The translations under genes were made by a program, and so were the position numbers. Below, in pieces: positions 34,157-44,954 of a stretch of DNA of 64,000 nt. The notes beneath the pieces were generated by a model. It made no database searches. It was given only the letters and a program-made list of their open reading frames with translations, and had not been told where the DNA came from. The DNA is from Molossus alvarezi (lineage: Eukaryota; Chordata; Mammalia; Chiroptera; Molossidae). The stretch is taken from positions 91,671,501 through 91,735,500 of the forward strand of contig CM073886.1 in NCBI GenBank assembly GCA_037176705.1. The letters are read 5' to 3'. Position 1 is the stretch's first letter; every line of letters begins with the position of its first letter.

Positions 34157-35089
34157 GTACTAGCTTTTAAAAACAGGTAATTATTTACTTTGAGGTCAAA
34201 CATGAAACTAGAAATGTTAAGATCCTGAAGGACACATTTATTGTATTTTTTCTCTGTCTTCCCCTAGTGACTTCCAAAGTAGCAAGTTGACACTCAAAAG
34301 CCATTTTTAAAGGACTGGTCAAGAGCCTTTCATTATAAAAAATAGTCTAACATACAATAAGACCTAAAGAGATTTAAAAACCAAAGCCTCTTTATCTTAT
34401 AACACTACATATATTACAGAGAACAGAGAACACTGCTAATGAGAAAATGAAAATTTAATCTTATAAGCATTCTTAAACATACTCTGAACTTGTAAACTTT
34501 AATTTATACTTTAGATAGTCTTAATGAAGAAAGCAAAAAACATTAAGGTTTGTGCTTTTGGTAAAAAATAAGGCACTTTTGAGCCCTGGTTATCCTTGAA
34601 TATTTATCCTTTTCCCTAATCCAAGTAGCACAACACTCCTCTCCTAAGTAGACCTTTATGGTTGTTTTAGGGTTCCAAGTGGCAATATTTAAATGCAAAA
34701 AATATTTTGAGGATCATATGTATGACTTTAACATATCTGTGAATTTGTGTGATGGGGAATTTGTCAGATACCTTGTTGCTTTGATACTTCATGTATGTAT
34801 AACACATTATAAAAATTGTTTTCATTATGAAGTTTTGGTGTGTGAAACTTCAATTGTCCAGCCATCTCATTCTGCTCTAACTTACAGCACACATTTTGGA
34901 CCAGTCATGTACTTTCCTAGGTCCTCAATGAACTCATCTATTAACTGCCTTTTAGAATATACAAGTATCAGTGCGCATGTATATTTTTTTGTGGAGAGAT
35001 TCACAACTTTCGACAGCTTTTAAATGGAGTACATTATACAAAAGGTAACAAAAAACTTTAAAATCACGGAGTTAGCAAATTTTTAAGGC
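34157..35089. other. Unique sequence, no gene seen
   Basis: AT-rich. A 121-codon open frame at 34658-35023 has no recognisable motif and is probably chance. Confidence 0.45.
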
Positions 35090-36690
35090 CTTATAATCAA
35101 TGCTATTGTTGCCTGCCCAGATCCCTTTCACTGGTCAGTCTCATCTCTGAGCTGCTGCCAGTGTCCACTGGGAGAACTCACAGATGCCCTCTTCTCTAAA
35201 GGAAAACCCTCAGGGCACTGGGAACCGCCTTGACTGGGAGGCTGTGCACACCACCCCCAAATCCCCAACCCAGGCAGGGCACACCTTAACCAATGACTAA
35301 TTGGCCTGTCCCTTGTCTCAGATGAGAAGAGTCTTGTGGTGCAATCTGAGTTCTAGAGTATCCTTGTGGGTTAAACTGAAGTAAGCCTCAAGCAAAGAGC
35401 ACATTCTTTTTATTTATTTGCGTATTTAGCTGATACTTACTGGAGGATATGTTTTCACTGATTTTTTAGAGAGAGAGAGAGAAATATTGAAATAAGAGAG
35501 AAATATCGATTGGTTGCCTCCCATAAACACCCTGACCAGGCGTTGAACCAGCAACCCAGTTATATGCCCTGATCAGGAATTGAACCCTCGACACTTTGGT
35601 GTATGGGAGAATCCTTCAACCAACTGAACCACCAGGCCAGGGTCAGAGAGCACATTCTTGAGTAGCTTCCCCACCCTCACCCTACCACCCAGCCCATCCT
35701 GCTTTTCTCTGCTTCTCAGAGCTCTCCCCGAAAATCACTTGAACAGGAATCCTTGCCTCAGACTCTGCTCCCAGGGAAATCAAATAAGACAGACATCTTT
35801 AAATTCTAACATTTTATAAGTCTGGGAAGTGGCTTTAGCGTGCAGACTCTAAAGGTGGGTTACTGTAGTTAGCTCATTCGATCTGGATTATTCTGGGGCT
35901 AGAGAGCGATGAGGATGCTGTCACTGCTGGTGGGTGAAGTCTGACTGTTCCCAGCATGCTGCAGTTGAATAACCGCTAGGACCTTATTTGGTTTAGCATG
36001 GCGGACTGGATGGGATAGAGGTGAAAGGGGTCTACCACCTGGTGCAGTAGGTCTGAGCCGTGTGGGGAGTAACTATAAAGACTGACATTGGGTGGCCCTT
36101 GCTAAGTGCTATTAATTTGTTGAAGAGAGATGACAAAACTCGTATCTACTAATCAACAATATAACGCAAAGAGTGAGGATCAGAGGGCTTCCTTGGCAGC
36201 ATTTAAGGAGACCCTCATCTTCTGCAGCCAGAGGACATGTTACCTGAAGGGAAGGCTCAGGACCTCATTGTAAGAGTAGCAGGATTTCAGAGAAGATTGA
36301 CTTCTCAGACAAATCCCCTTTCAAGACTGGTGTACCCTCCAATCACAGCTTCTCCTTTCCATAGAACATTTCAGATAAAAGGGAGTATGCAGGCCATGCA
36401 TTGACCCCCAGCTTCAGCCAATGACTGACTAGCCTGAAAGTACAAAAAGGACTGCCCTTGCTTTAAGGCGGGAACACGTTCCTGCAGTTGGGGCTCCAGA
36501 CCATCCCTGTAGGATCTGGGTAAAGCCGGTCTCCAGTGGAGACTCTATCCTTGCTTAGTGTTGTTTCCCCTGCTCTAGTCGGCTTCCTTCACTCATCTTT
36601 TTCTGAGATCACTACCTGAATAAATCACTTGAACATAAATTCCTGTCTCAGACTCTGCTCCTCGGGCAATGAATCTATGATAGAATTGTC
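35090..36690 (+). mobile_element. Deleted endogenous retrovirus-like element, two LTRs
   Basis: Two diverged direct repeats flank about 500 bp. Copy 1 (about 35090-35775) and copy 2 (about 36290-36690) share CCAATGACTAATTGGCCTG / CCAATGACTGACTAGCCTG, AATCACTTGAACA, and a terminal CTCAGACTCTGCTCC. Copy 2 keeps an AATAAA polyadenylation signal just before its end. This is the layout of an LTR pair with almost all internal genes deleted; no gag, pol or env frame is seen. Copy 1 is interrupted by a VES (35410-35643). The class, probably ERVL- or ERV1-like, is not certain. Confidence 0.6.
35410..35643 (-). mobile_element. VES SINE inside an LTR
   Basis: The plus strand ends AACTGAACCACCAGGCCAGG. 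The duplicated flank GAGCACATTCTT lies just before the tail and again after 35644. Confidence 0.9.
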
Positions 36691-37034
36691 TAATCCTAGT
36701 ATTCTCTGAGGGTATGATTATAATATGTGGAGTGAATGTTGAGTTAGGGGTAGCATATGAGTAGCTGAAGGGCAGGGTAGGACAGGAGAGATGGGGGCAG
36801 CAACTGCTTTAGACCAGTGCTGTTGGGCAGATAGCTTGGTCAGGATCTAACATGCCCAGCCATTGAGGGGAATAGCAAGTGTGTAATGAGAAGCTATAAA
36901 TATATATTTTAATTGCACACTATTGATGGAGCAGCTTTCATATGCCAGAGATCTGGAGGAAGAGTGGGTGGGTGATGATTAGTGGTTACACTCTAGATCA
37001 TTGCATCTCAAGCTTTAATGGGTAAGCACTTGCT
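36691..37034. other. Unique sequence, no gene seen
   Basis: Short spacer between the retrovirus-like element and L1-C. Confidence 0.45.
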
Positions 37035-37275
37035 CAGGGAATTTCGTTCTTTATTTTTAAATTTCATCTTTGTTACAGATGTTTCTCCTTTATTACCCCA
37101 TTGACACCCTTCTCCCCACCCCCCCACCCCATCCCCGGCTTTGTTGTCCATGTCCATTGGTTCTGCCTACATGCACATAGTTCTGTGGTTTACCTCTTCC
37201 CACCACCCACCACTCCCTTTTCTGAGGGTTGTCAGTCTGTCCCCTACTTCTGTGTTTCTGGGTCTACCCATTTCC

Positions 37276-40200
37276 TCAGACTGTTATATTCATTATATTC
37301 CATATATAAGTGAGATCATGTGGTATTTGTCTTTTTCTGCTTGGCTTGTTTCACTTAGGATAATACTTTCCAGGTCCCTCCATGTCATCCCAAAGGATAA
37401 GAGATCTTTCTTTCTTACAGCTGCATAGTACTCCATTCTGTATATGTACCACCGCTTTTTTATCCATTCATCTACTGATGGACACTTGGGCTGTTTCCAG
37501 ATCTTAGCTATTGCAAATGGTGCTGCTATGAACATGGGGGTACATATATTCTTTCTGATTGGTGTTTCAGGCTTCTTAGGGTATATTCCTAGAAGCGGGA
37601 TCACTGGGTCAAATGGAAGTTCAAATTTAAATTTTTTGAGGTAACACCATATTGTTTTCCATAGTGGCTGAACCACTCTGCATTCCCACCAGCAGTGCAC
37701 TAGATTCCCCTTTTCTCCACATCCTCGCCAACACTTGTTGTTTGATGATTTGTTGATGGCGGCCATTCTGACAGGTGTGAGGTGATACCTCATTGTTGTT
37801 TTAATTTGCATCTCTCTGATGATTAGTGATGTTGAGCATTTCTTCATATGTCTCTTGGCCATTTGTATGTCCTGTTTGGAGAGGTGTCTATTAAGCTCCT
37901 CTGCTCATTTTGTAATTGGGTTCTTTGTCTTCCTTTTGTTGAGGTGTATGAGCACTCTATATATTTTGGAAATTAACCCCTTATCTGATGTATCATTGGC
38001 AATCATGTTCTCCCATACACTGGGTTGCCTTTCCATTTTGATGGTTTTTTCTTTTGCTGTGCAGAAGCTTTTTAGTTTGATGTAGTCCCATGTGTTCATT
38101 TTCTCCTTTGTTTCTATTGCCTTAGGTGATGTGTCAGTGAAAATTCTGCTGCATATGATGTCTGAAATTTTGTTGCCTACATTTTCTTCTAGAATTTTTA
38201 TGGATTCACGGGTCACATTTAAGTCTTTTATTCATTTTGAGTTTATTTTTGTATATGGTGTAAGTTGATGGTATAGTTTCATTTTTTTGCATGTAGCTGT
38301 CCAATTTTCCCAATACCATTTATTAAAGAGGCTGTCTTTACTCCACTGTATGCTCTTGCCACCTTTCTCAAATATTAATTGAGCATATTGCCTTGGGTCC
38401 ATTTCTGGGTTCTCTAGTCTGTTCAATTGGTCCATATGCCTGCTCTTGTGCCAGTACCAGGCTGTTTTGATTACAGTCGCTTTCTGGTATTGTGATCCCA
38501 CCTACTTTGTCCTTCTTTTTCAAAATTGCTGTGGCTATTCGGGGTATTTTTTGGTTCCATATGAACTTTTGAAGCATTTGTTCTAGTTCTGTGAAATATG
38601 TTGTTGGTATTTTGATGGGGATTGCATTGAATCTACAGATTGCTTTGGGTAGTATGGACATTTTAATGATGTTAATTCTTCCATTCCATGAACAAGGTAT
38701 GTGCTTCCACTTTTTTATAGCTTCCCCTATTTCTTTTCCAATGACCTGTAGTTTTCTGAAAATAGGTCCTTTAATTCTTTGGTTAAGTTTATTCCTAGGT
38801 ATCTTAATATTTTATGCTGTGATGGTAAATGGGATTGTTTTTTCAGTTTCTCTTTCTTTGAATTCATCATTGGTGTATAAGAATGCCATCGATTTCTTGA
38901 CGTTAATTTTGTATCCTGCTACTTTGCCACATTCATTTATTAAGTCTAGTAGATTTTTGATGGAGTCTTTAGGGTTTTCTATTTATAATATCATGTCATC
39001 TGTGAATAATGACAGTTTCACTTCCTCCTTTCCAATTTGGATCCCTTTTATTTTTTCTTCATGTCTGATTGCTGTGGCTAAGACTTCCAGTACAATTTTA
39101 AATAAGAGTCGCGGAAGTGGGCATCCCTGTCTTGTTCCTGTTCTTAAGGGAAATGTTTTTAGTTTCTCTCCATTGAGTATGATGTTGGAGGTCTTTCATA
39201 TATGGCCTTCATGATGTCGAGATATGATCCCTCTATTCCCACACTGCTGAGTGTTTTTATCAGAAATGGATGCTGGATTTTGTTGAATGCTTTTTCAGCG
39301 TCTATTGATACGATCGCGTGGTTTTCATTCTTCATTTTGTTTATGTGGTGTATCACATTTATTTTATTTATTTTTTTATCCTCACCCGAGGACATTTTTC
39401 CATTTTTTGTTTAGATAGAGTGGGAGGGAGAGAAAGGAACAGAGAGAGAGAGACAGAAACATCGCCGTGAAAGGGACACATCGAGTGGCTGCCACCCACA
39501 CGACCGACCAGGGCTGGGGACAAACTGCAACCGAGGTAAGTGCCCTGAGCGGGAACTGAACCCGGGTCTCTCTGGACCGCAGGCCGACACTCTAACTGCT
39601 GAGCCAAACCGGCCAGGGCTGTATCACATTTATTGATTTTCGAATATTGTACCAGCCTTCCATCCCTGGGATGAATCCCACTTGGTCATGGTGAATAATT
39701 TTTTTTATGTATTGCTGGATCTGATTTGCTCGTATTTTGTTCAGGATTTTGGTGTCTATGTTCATCAGGGATATTGGCTTGTAGTTTTCTTTCTTTGTAG
39801 TGTCTTTTTTTGGTTTTGGAATTAGAATTATGCTGGCCTCATATAACGAGTTTGGAAGTCTTCCTTCTTCTTGAATTTTTTGAAATAGTTTGAGGAGAAT
39901 GGGTATTCATTCTTCTTTGAATGTTTGGTAAAACTCCCCCGTGAAGTCATCTGGGCCTGGGCTTTTTTTGCTGGGAGAGTCTTGATTACCTCTTCAATTT
40001 TCTTAGTTGTTATTGGTCTGTTCAAGTTTTCTATCTCTTCCCAGTCCAGTTTTGGGAGACTATGTGTTTCTAGAAATTTGTGCATTTCATCTAGATTGTC
40101 GAATTTGTTGCCATATAATTGTTCATAGTAGCTGTTAACGATCTTTTGTATTTCTGTGGTGTCAGTTGTTACTTCTCCTTTTTCATTTCTGATTTTGTGC

Positions 40201-41375
40201 ATTTGTTTTCTCTCTCTTTGTTTCTTGGGGAGTCTAGCTAAGGGTCCATCAATCTTGTTTTTCTTTTCGAAAAACCAGCTCTTTGTTTCATTGATGCTTT
40301 GAATTGTTTTTTTTTTTTTTTTGGTCTCTATGTCATTTATGTGTGCTCTGATCTTTACTATTTCCTTCCTTCTACTTGCTCTGGGGTTTTCTTTTTGTTT
40401 GCTTTCTAATTCTTTAAATTGTGAGGTTAGACAGTCAACTAGAAATGTTTCTTGTTTCTTGAGGTAGGCCTGTAATGCTATGAACTTCCCTCTCAGAACT
40501 GCTTTTGCTGCATCCCATAGATTTTGTGTTGTTGTGTGTTCATTTTCATTGGTTTCCAGGAAGTTTTTAATTTCTTCCTTGATCTCCTCGGTAACCCATT
40601 CATTGTTTAATAACATGCTATTTAGCCTCCATGTTTTCAAATGTCTTTGCATGTTTTTGTTGCAATCGATTTCTAGTTCATGCCACTCTGATATGAGAAG
40701 ATGCTTGATATAATTTCAATCTTCTTGAACATGTAGAGATTTAGTTTGTGTCCTATCATGTGGTCTATCTTTGAGAATGTGCCATGTGCACTTGAGAAGA
40801 CTGTGAATTCTGTAGTTTTGGGGTTTAATTCTCTGTAGGTATCTATTAAATCCATTTGGTCTAGTGCTTCATTTAGAGTCTCTGTTTCCTTGCTAATTTT
40901 TTGTCTAGAGGATCTCTCCAGTGGTGTCAACACCATGTTGAAGTCCCCTGCTATGATTGTATTGCTATCAATTTCTGCTTTGAAGTCCTCCAGAAGATTT
41001 TTACTATATTTTGGTGCTCTTATATTGGGTGCATATATGTTTATCAAGGTTATATCTTCCTGTTGGATAGATCCTTTCAATATTATATAGTGGCCTTCTT
41101 TGTCTCTAGTTATGGCCTTCAATTTGAAATCTATTTTATCATATACGAGTATTGCTACCCCAGCTTTTTTTTGCTTTGCATTTGCTTGGAAAAATTTTTT
41201 TTCATCCCTTTGCTTTCAACCTATGTGAGTCTTTTGTTGTGAGGTGGGTCTCTTGTATACAACATATGTGTTAGTCATGCTTTCTTATCCAATCAGATAC
41301 TCTGTGTCTTTTTATCAGAGCATTTAGTCCATTTACATTTAAGGTGATTATTGATATGTACTTATTTATTGCCAT
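37276..41375 (-). pseudogene. L1-C ORF2 (endonuclease/reverse transcriptase), broken
   Basis: Starts MAINKYISII-like at 41375. The endonuclease C-terminal part (41122-40673) has FSSAHGTFSKIDHMIGHKLN with the S-x-D-H catalytic motif intact. The linker and early RT part (40652-39828) is 274 codons without a stop. The RT core further left reads KLSLFTDDM near 39000-39030, so the usual FADD reads FTDD. The C-terminal piece (37862-37293) has the Cys-rich motif C-x3-C-x7-H-x4-C in [23 protein letters not shown] (39365-39620) splits the RT region. Several frameshifts and stops make it inactive. Confidence 0.9.
39365..39620 (-). mobile_element. VES SINE inside L1-C ORF2
   Basis: The plus strand has TATCCTCACCCGAGGACATT near the tail and ends GAGCCAAACCGGCCAGGGCT. 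The 14-bp duplication GTATCACATTTATT lies at 39350-39363 and 39621-39634. Confidence 0.95.
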
Positions 41376-41420
41376 TTTTGTTTAGTTTGGTTATATTTTT
41401 CTTTCTATTTCTTCTACTAA

Positions 41421-42331
41421 TTACAGCATTTCTTTTAACATTTCTTATAGTGCTGGTTTGATACTAATATATTTTCTTAGCCTTTTTTTTTTTTTTTTTT
41501 TTTTTTGTCTGGGAAGCTCTTTATTTGATATTCTATTTTGAATGACAGCCTTTCTGGGTAGAGTAGTCTTGGATTCAGATCCTTGTTTTTCATGACCTTG
41601 ATTATTTCATGCCATTCCCTTCTGTCCTGTAGTGTTTCTTGTGAGAAGTCAGCTTAGAGCCTTACGGGGTTTCCTTTGTAGGTAACCTGTTGCTTCTCTC
41701 TTGCTGCTTTTAGGATTCTCTCTTTGTCTTTAATTTTTGGCAGTTTGATTACTATGTGTCTTGGTGTGGGCCTGTTTGGGTTCTTCTTACTTGGGGCTCT
41801 CTGTGCTTCTTGAACTTGAATGACTTCTTCCTTCACAAAATTAGGGAAGTTTTCTGTCACTATTTCTTCAAATATATTCTCTAACCCTTGTTCATTTTCT
41901 TCTTCTTCGGGGACTCCTATGATGCCAACATTATTAAGTTTTCAGTTGTCCCACAGTTCTCTTAAGCTGTCTTCCTGTTTTTTAATAGTTTTTTCCTTTT
42001 GGTTTTCTGATTGGTTGATTTTTTCTACCCTGTCTTCTAATTCGCTCATTCGGTCCTCAGCTTCCTCTACTCTGCTCTTTAGACCTTCCAATGTGTTCTT
42101 CATTTCTGATATATCACTCTTGATCTCTTCCTGGTGGTTTTTAATTTCCAATTTATTTATTTTTAGCATCTCTATGTCCTTTCTCATGCTGTTGAGTTTT
42201 CTCAAGATCATGGCTCTGAATTCTAGCTCTGTTAACTTGCCTAACTGCTCCACATTAATATCATCTTTGGTGGAGGTCTTTTGTTCTTTCATTTGGCTTT
42301 TGTTTCTGTGTTTCACCATTTTGGCTATCAC
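41421..42331 (-). pseudogene. L1-C ORF1 (RNA-binding coiled-coil protein), broken
   Basis: The N-terminal 129 codons (42331-41942) are open: MIAKMVKHRNKSQMKEQKT, then a long heptad-rich segment with repeated E-I-K-x-x-I-S-E-M-K and V-E-E-A-E-D-R-M-S-E-L-E-D patterns, a typical ORF1p coiled coil. After a break near 41940 the C-terminal domain continues (41860-41654) with RPTPRHIVIKLPKIKDKERI and AAREKQQVTYKGNPVRL, the conserved RNA-binding region. A stop lies at 41421-41423. A long T-run (41486-41505) disrupts the C-terminus. Full span is about 303 codons. Confidence 0.87.
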
Positions 42332-43163
42332 AGTGGGCTTTGGAGCCTGCCAAGTTTTCCCTGTGGGTATTGGTGTTCTGCTGTTTGTGGTTCCCTCTCC
42401 TGGGTTTAGATGAACGAGGGAGGACCCATGTTAAACATCACTGTCAAGTCTTACTTTCCTGGTTAGAGTTGCTAGCCCAGGGATGGTACTGTTATCCTCT
42501 AGCTTTTTGCCTGGAGGCTAGCAGTCCTGGTTACTTGAAGACTTTTGGGTTTTCAGTTGATGGAAAAACTTCCTCAGGTGCTCAGCATAAGGGGATTTCT
42601 CAAGGGTGGGGCAGGTGCTGGTTGTTAGTAAGCCTCAATCTGCATTTCAATGGCCTACTGGGTGGGGTTGAATCTCCAAGGGAGGGGCTGCTGCCTCTCC
42701 CCAGAGCCCTGGGAAGGAGCAATATGGCCACCGTCCTGCATGGCTGTAACAGCAAAAGCTCTGAGCGCCCTCCAAATCCCAAGTGTCCCCACACAGTTCC
42801 AGTCCACTCTGCCCTCCCTCTGCCGGAGCCCAAGGTGAGTGGCTGTGGCTATTGTAGCCTCTGTCCGGGCTCTGTGCTGTGGAGCTGCTTGGGAGTTTAA
42901 CCTGAGGGTGCTGCTCCCATCTAAGGCCACTGCTCACAGGTAAGGCCGCTGACGAGCTGCCGACCGTGGGCTCCCAGCCCCCGTCTCATGCCTTTGCAAT
43001 CCTACCAGGATTGAGTCAGTGTCCCTGGTTATATGGTGCTCGCAAGCTGCTTTTCTGTTGCTTTTTCCCGTCGATTTGTGTGTGTTTTAGTTGTAATTCC
43101 AGTTTGGTCCTGGGAGACGGTCTGTGTAGCTTCCATTCACTCTGCCGCCATTTTGTAATCTCC
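42332..43163 (-). promoter_or_regulatory. L1-C 5'UTR with YY1-like motif at its start
   Basis: A GC-rich 5'UTR upstream of ORF1. About 8 bp inside its first base, the minus strand reads ATTACAAAATGGCGGCAGAG (43139-43158). This contains the YY1 core AAAATGGCGGC, the element that in human L1 sits near +13 and sets the start site. The promoter role is inferred from L1 biology. Confidence 0.75.
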
Positions 43164-43270
43164 CAGGGATTTTCTTAATGCAGGTTCTGACTCTACACCT
43201 CTAACACTTTCCTAGGTGAAAACTTCATTGCTGATGCACAGGCCACAGTTTGAGTAGTAAGTCTCTAGAC

Positions 43271-43592
43271 CAGTGTTCTCAAACTTCCTAATGCTGCGAC
43301 CCTTTATTATTATTATTATTAATTTATTATTTTTTTTGATACGTGCCCCTAGCGGGAACAGAACCCAGGACTCTCTGATTCGCAGGCTGATGCTCCAACC
43401 GCTGAGCCAAACCGGCCAGGGCTGCCGTGACCCTTTAATACAGTTTCTTATGTTGTGGTGACCCCCAACCATAAAATTATTTTCATTGTTACTTCATAAC
43501 TGTAATTTTGCTACTGTTATATGTTAGGTGACCCCTATGAAAGGGTTGTTCGACCCCCAAAGGGGTCGTGACCCACAGGTTGAGAACCGCTG
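43271..43592. mobile_element. SPIN-family hAT MITE, split by a VES
   Basis: The left end is CAGTGTTCTCAAACTTCCTA; the right end on the minus strand is CAGCGGTTCTCAACCTGTGG followed by GTCACGACCCCTTTGGGGG. The interior reads ACAGTTTCTTATGTTGTGGT, CCATAAAATTATTTTCATTG and CATAACTGTAATTTTGCTAC. These match non-autonomous SPIN hAT elements, a family known from bats, rodents, bushbaby, tenrec, opossum, lizard and frog through horizontal transfer. The 8-bp target duplication with one mismatch is CTCTAGAC (43263-43270) against CTCTAAAC (43593-43600). Without the inserted SINE it is about 190 bp. No transposase is present. Confidence 0.88.
43307..43423 (-). mobile_element. Short VES SINE inside the SPIN element
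   Basis: On the minus strand it reads AGCCCTGGCCGGTTTGGCTC, B-box GGTTCTGTTCCCG, GGGGCACGTATC, then an A/TAA-rich tail. The 14-bp target duplication with two mismatches is GCTGCGACCCTTTA (43293-43306) against GCCGTGACCCTTTA (43424-43437). The SINE is therefore younger than the SPIN element. Confidence 0.92.
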
Positions 43593-43599
43593 CTCTAAA

Positions 43600-44075
43600 C
43601 CAAAGTGTGCAATAGAAACATGAAGATAGATATATATGTAATTAAAATCCTTTTAGCAGCCACATTAAAGGGGTAAGAAAAAGATAGGTAAAGCTAATTT
43701 TATAATATATTTTGATTGGCTCAATATATCCAAAATACCATCATTTCAACATACAATCAATATAAAAATTATTGAGATATTGTGATTATTCTTTGCACTA
43801 AATCTTCAAAATCTATTGTGTATTTTATACTTGTAAAATATCTCAGTTCAGAGACTAAAGTTTTCTTAGACACTTGTATTTCACAACATTTACAGTTGAA
43901 AGAGGATTCATGTACTCAATCATGGAATCAAGTAGGAGCTTTTAAATAGAAATTAATTAAAACTGAGTACAATATTAAGTTCAGTTTCTTAGTTGCACTA
44001 GTAACATTTCAAGTGCTCATGGGCCACACATGTGGCCAGTGGCTCCTGAGTTAAATAGAGTAGCTCTAAGTCACG
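43600..44075. repeat. Ancient DNA-transposon-like repeat, not named
   Basis: Text such as CAATAGAAACATGAAGATAG, TTAGCAGCCACATTAAA, CAATATATCCAAAATACCAT, ACATTTCAAGTGCTCATGG and CATGTGGCCAGTGGCTCC matches a well-known old mammalian repeat. I am not certain of its name; it is probably derived from a DNA transposon. Confidence 0.5.
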
Positions 44076-44954
44076 TCAGCAAGACAAGGAGAATGTTGAG
44101 TGAAACATGAGGAAAAAGGAACTAGGGAATAAACTTGAAGACACTAAAAACAGAAGAAGGGACTATGATATATATATTAAGGAATAATGATTTCTTAGTG
44201 AGTTTGAGTGAATAATGACAGAGCCTGAGTGAATAATGGAAAAAAGCATGTCTTTTTCTGACAATTTGTGACTAGAATTATTTTAACTTGTTTTGATAAA
44301 TTAAAGGCCCCAGTATCTGATTTTTTCTGTAATGACCTAGACCTAAGACTTTACCCTCGTTTTTTATACTTGTCAAAGTATTAGATGTCAGAAGGTGTAC
44401 CGTACTTGTTGGAACCCACACAAGTACCCACCTGTCCTGGTAAAGGTGGGTACATTTTGACTCCAGACTCTGGCTACAAAGATAAATAGGTTTGTATTGG
44501 AGAGGGTACCTCCCTGTGGCCACCACCAACAGGAGTGCCTGACTTTGCTGGGATAATGTGCCTAATTCTACACCATGTAATTAGGTTTCCTAACAGCTGA
44601 TCTATTGATTTCATGGACCCCCAGTGAGGGTCTCATTCTGCTGGACAAACCTTGTTTTGCTGTTTTCCTGCCTCTCTCCCTGCTTCTTACTGAGGACGCA
44701 GTCCTAACCAGCCATCTGGCCTCACCCTCCTCAGCACCGACCCTGGGTGCTTTTGGTCTGCCTAATCTTCCATTAATTGTCCCCTTGGAATTGCTGGCTC
44801 AGAGTGGTGGTTGATGCTGAGCTGGTGAAGCTTTGCTGCCCCCTTCTGGTTTGAATGCCAAACAAATATTTGTGTAATGAATCCTGGAAATGTATTATAA
44901 TGGCATGTCTTTCCAAATGGTACTTTGTAATGAAAACTATACAATTTAAAAATA
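44076..44954. other. No gene seen
   Basis: Unique or very old sequence. Open frames of 60-83 codons have no recognisable motif. Confidence 0.4.

Larger units (their letters stand above)
37046..43163 (-). mobile_element. L1-C: full-length, decayed bat L1
   Basis: A complete minus-strand L1 of about 5.86 kb without its VES: 3'UTR, ORF2 (37276-41375), a 45-bp spacer, ORF1 (41421-42331), a 5'UTR of about 830 bp and a first base near 43163. The 11-bp target duplication with one mismatch is CAGGGAATTTC (37035-37045) against CAGGGATTTTC (43164-43174). Longer open stretches remain than in L1-A (274, 189, 149 and 129 codons), so it is probably the younger of the two. Confidence 0.94.

Noticed and set aside
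34658..35023. 121-codon frame as a gene
   Set aside because: No recognisable motif or splice context, AT-rich, and an isolated start to stop in non-repetitive DNA is expected by chance at this scale.
38591..39214. 207-codon plus-strand frame with hydrophobic content
   Set aside because: It is the antisense of the L1-C reverse-transcriptase region. The sense strand carries the recognisable L1 protein. The 199-codon plus-strand frame at 61416-62015 is the same artefact in L1-D.
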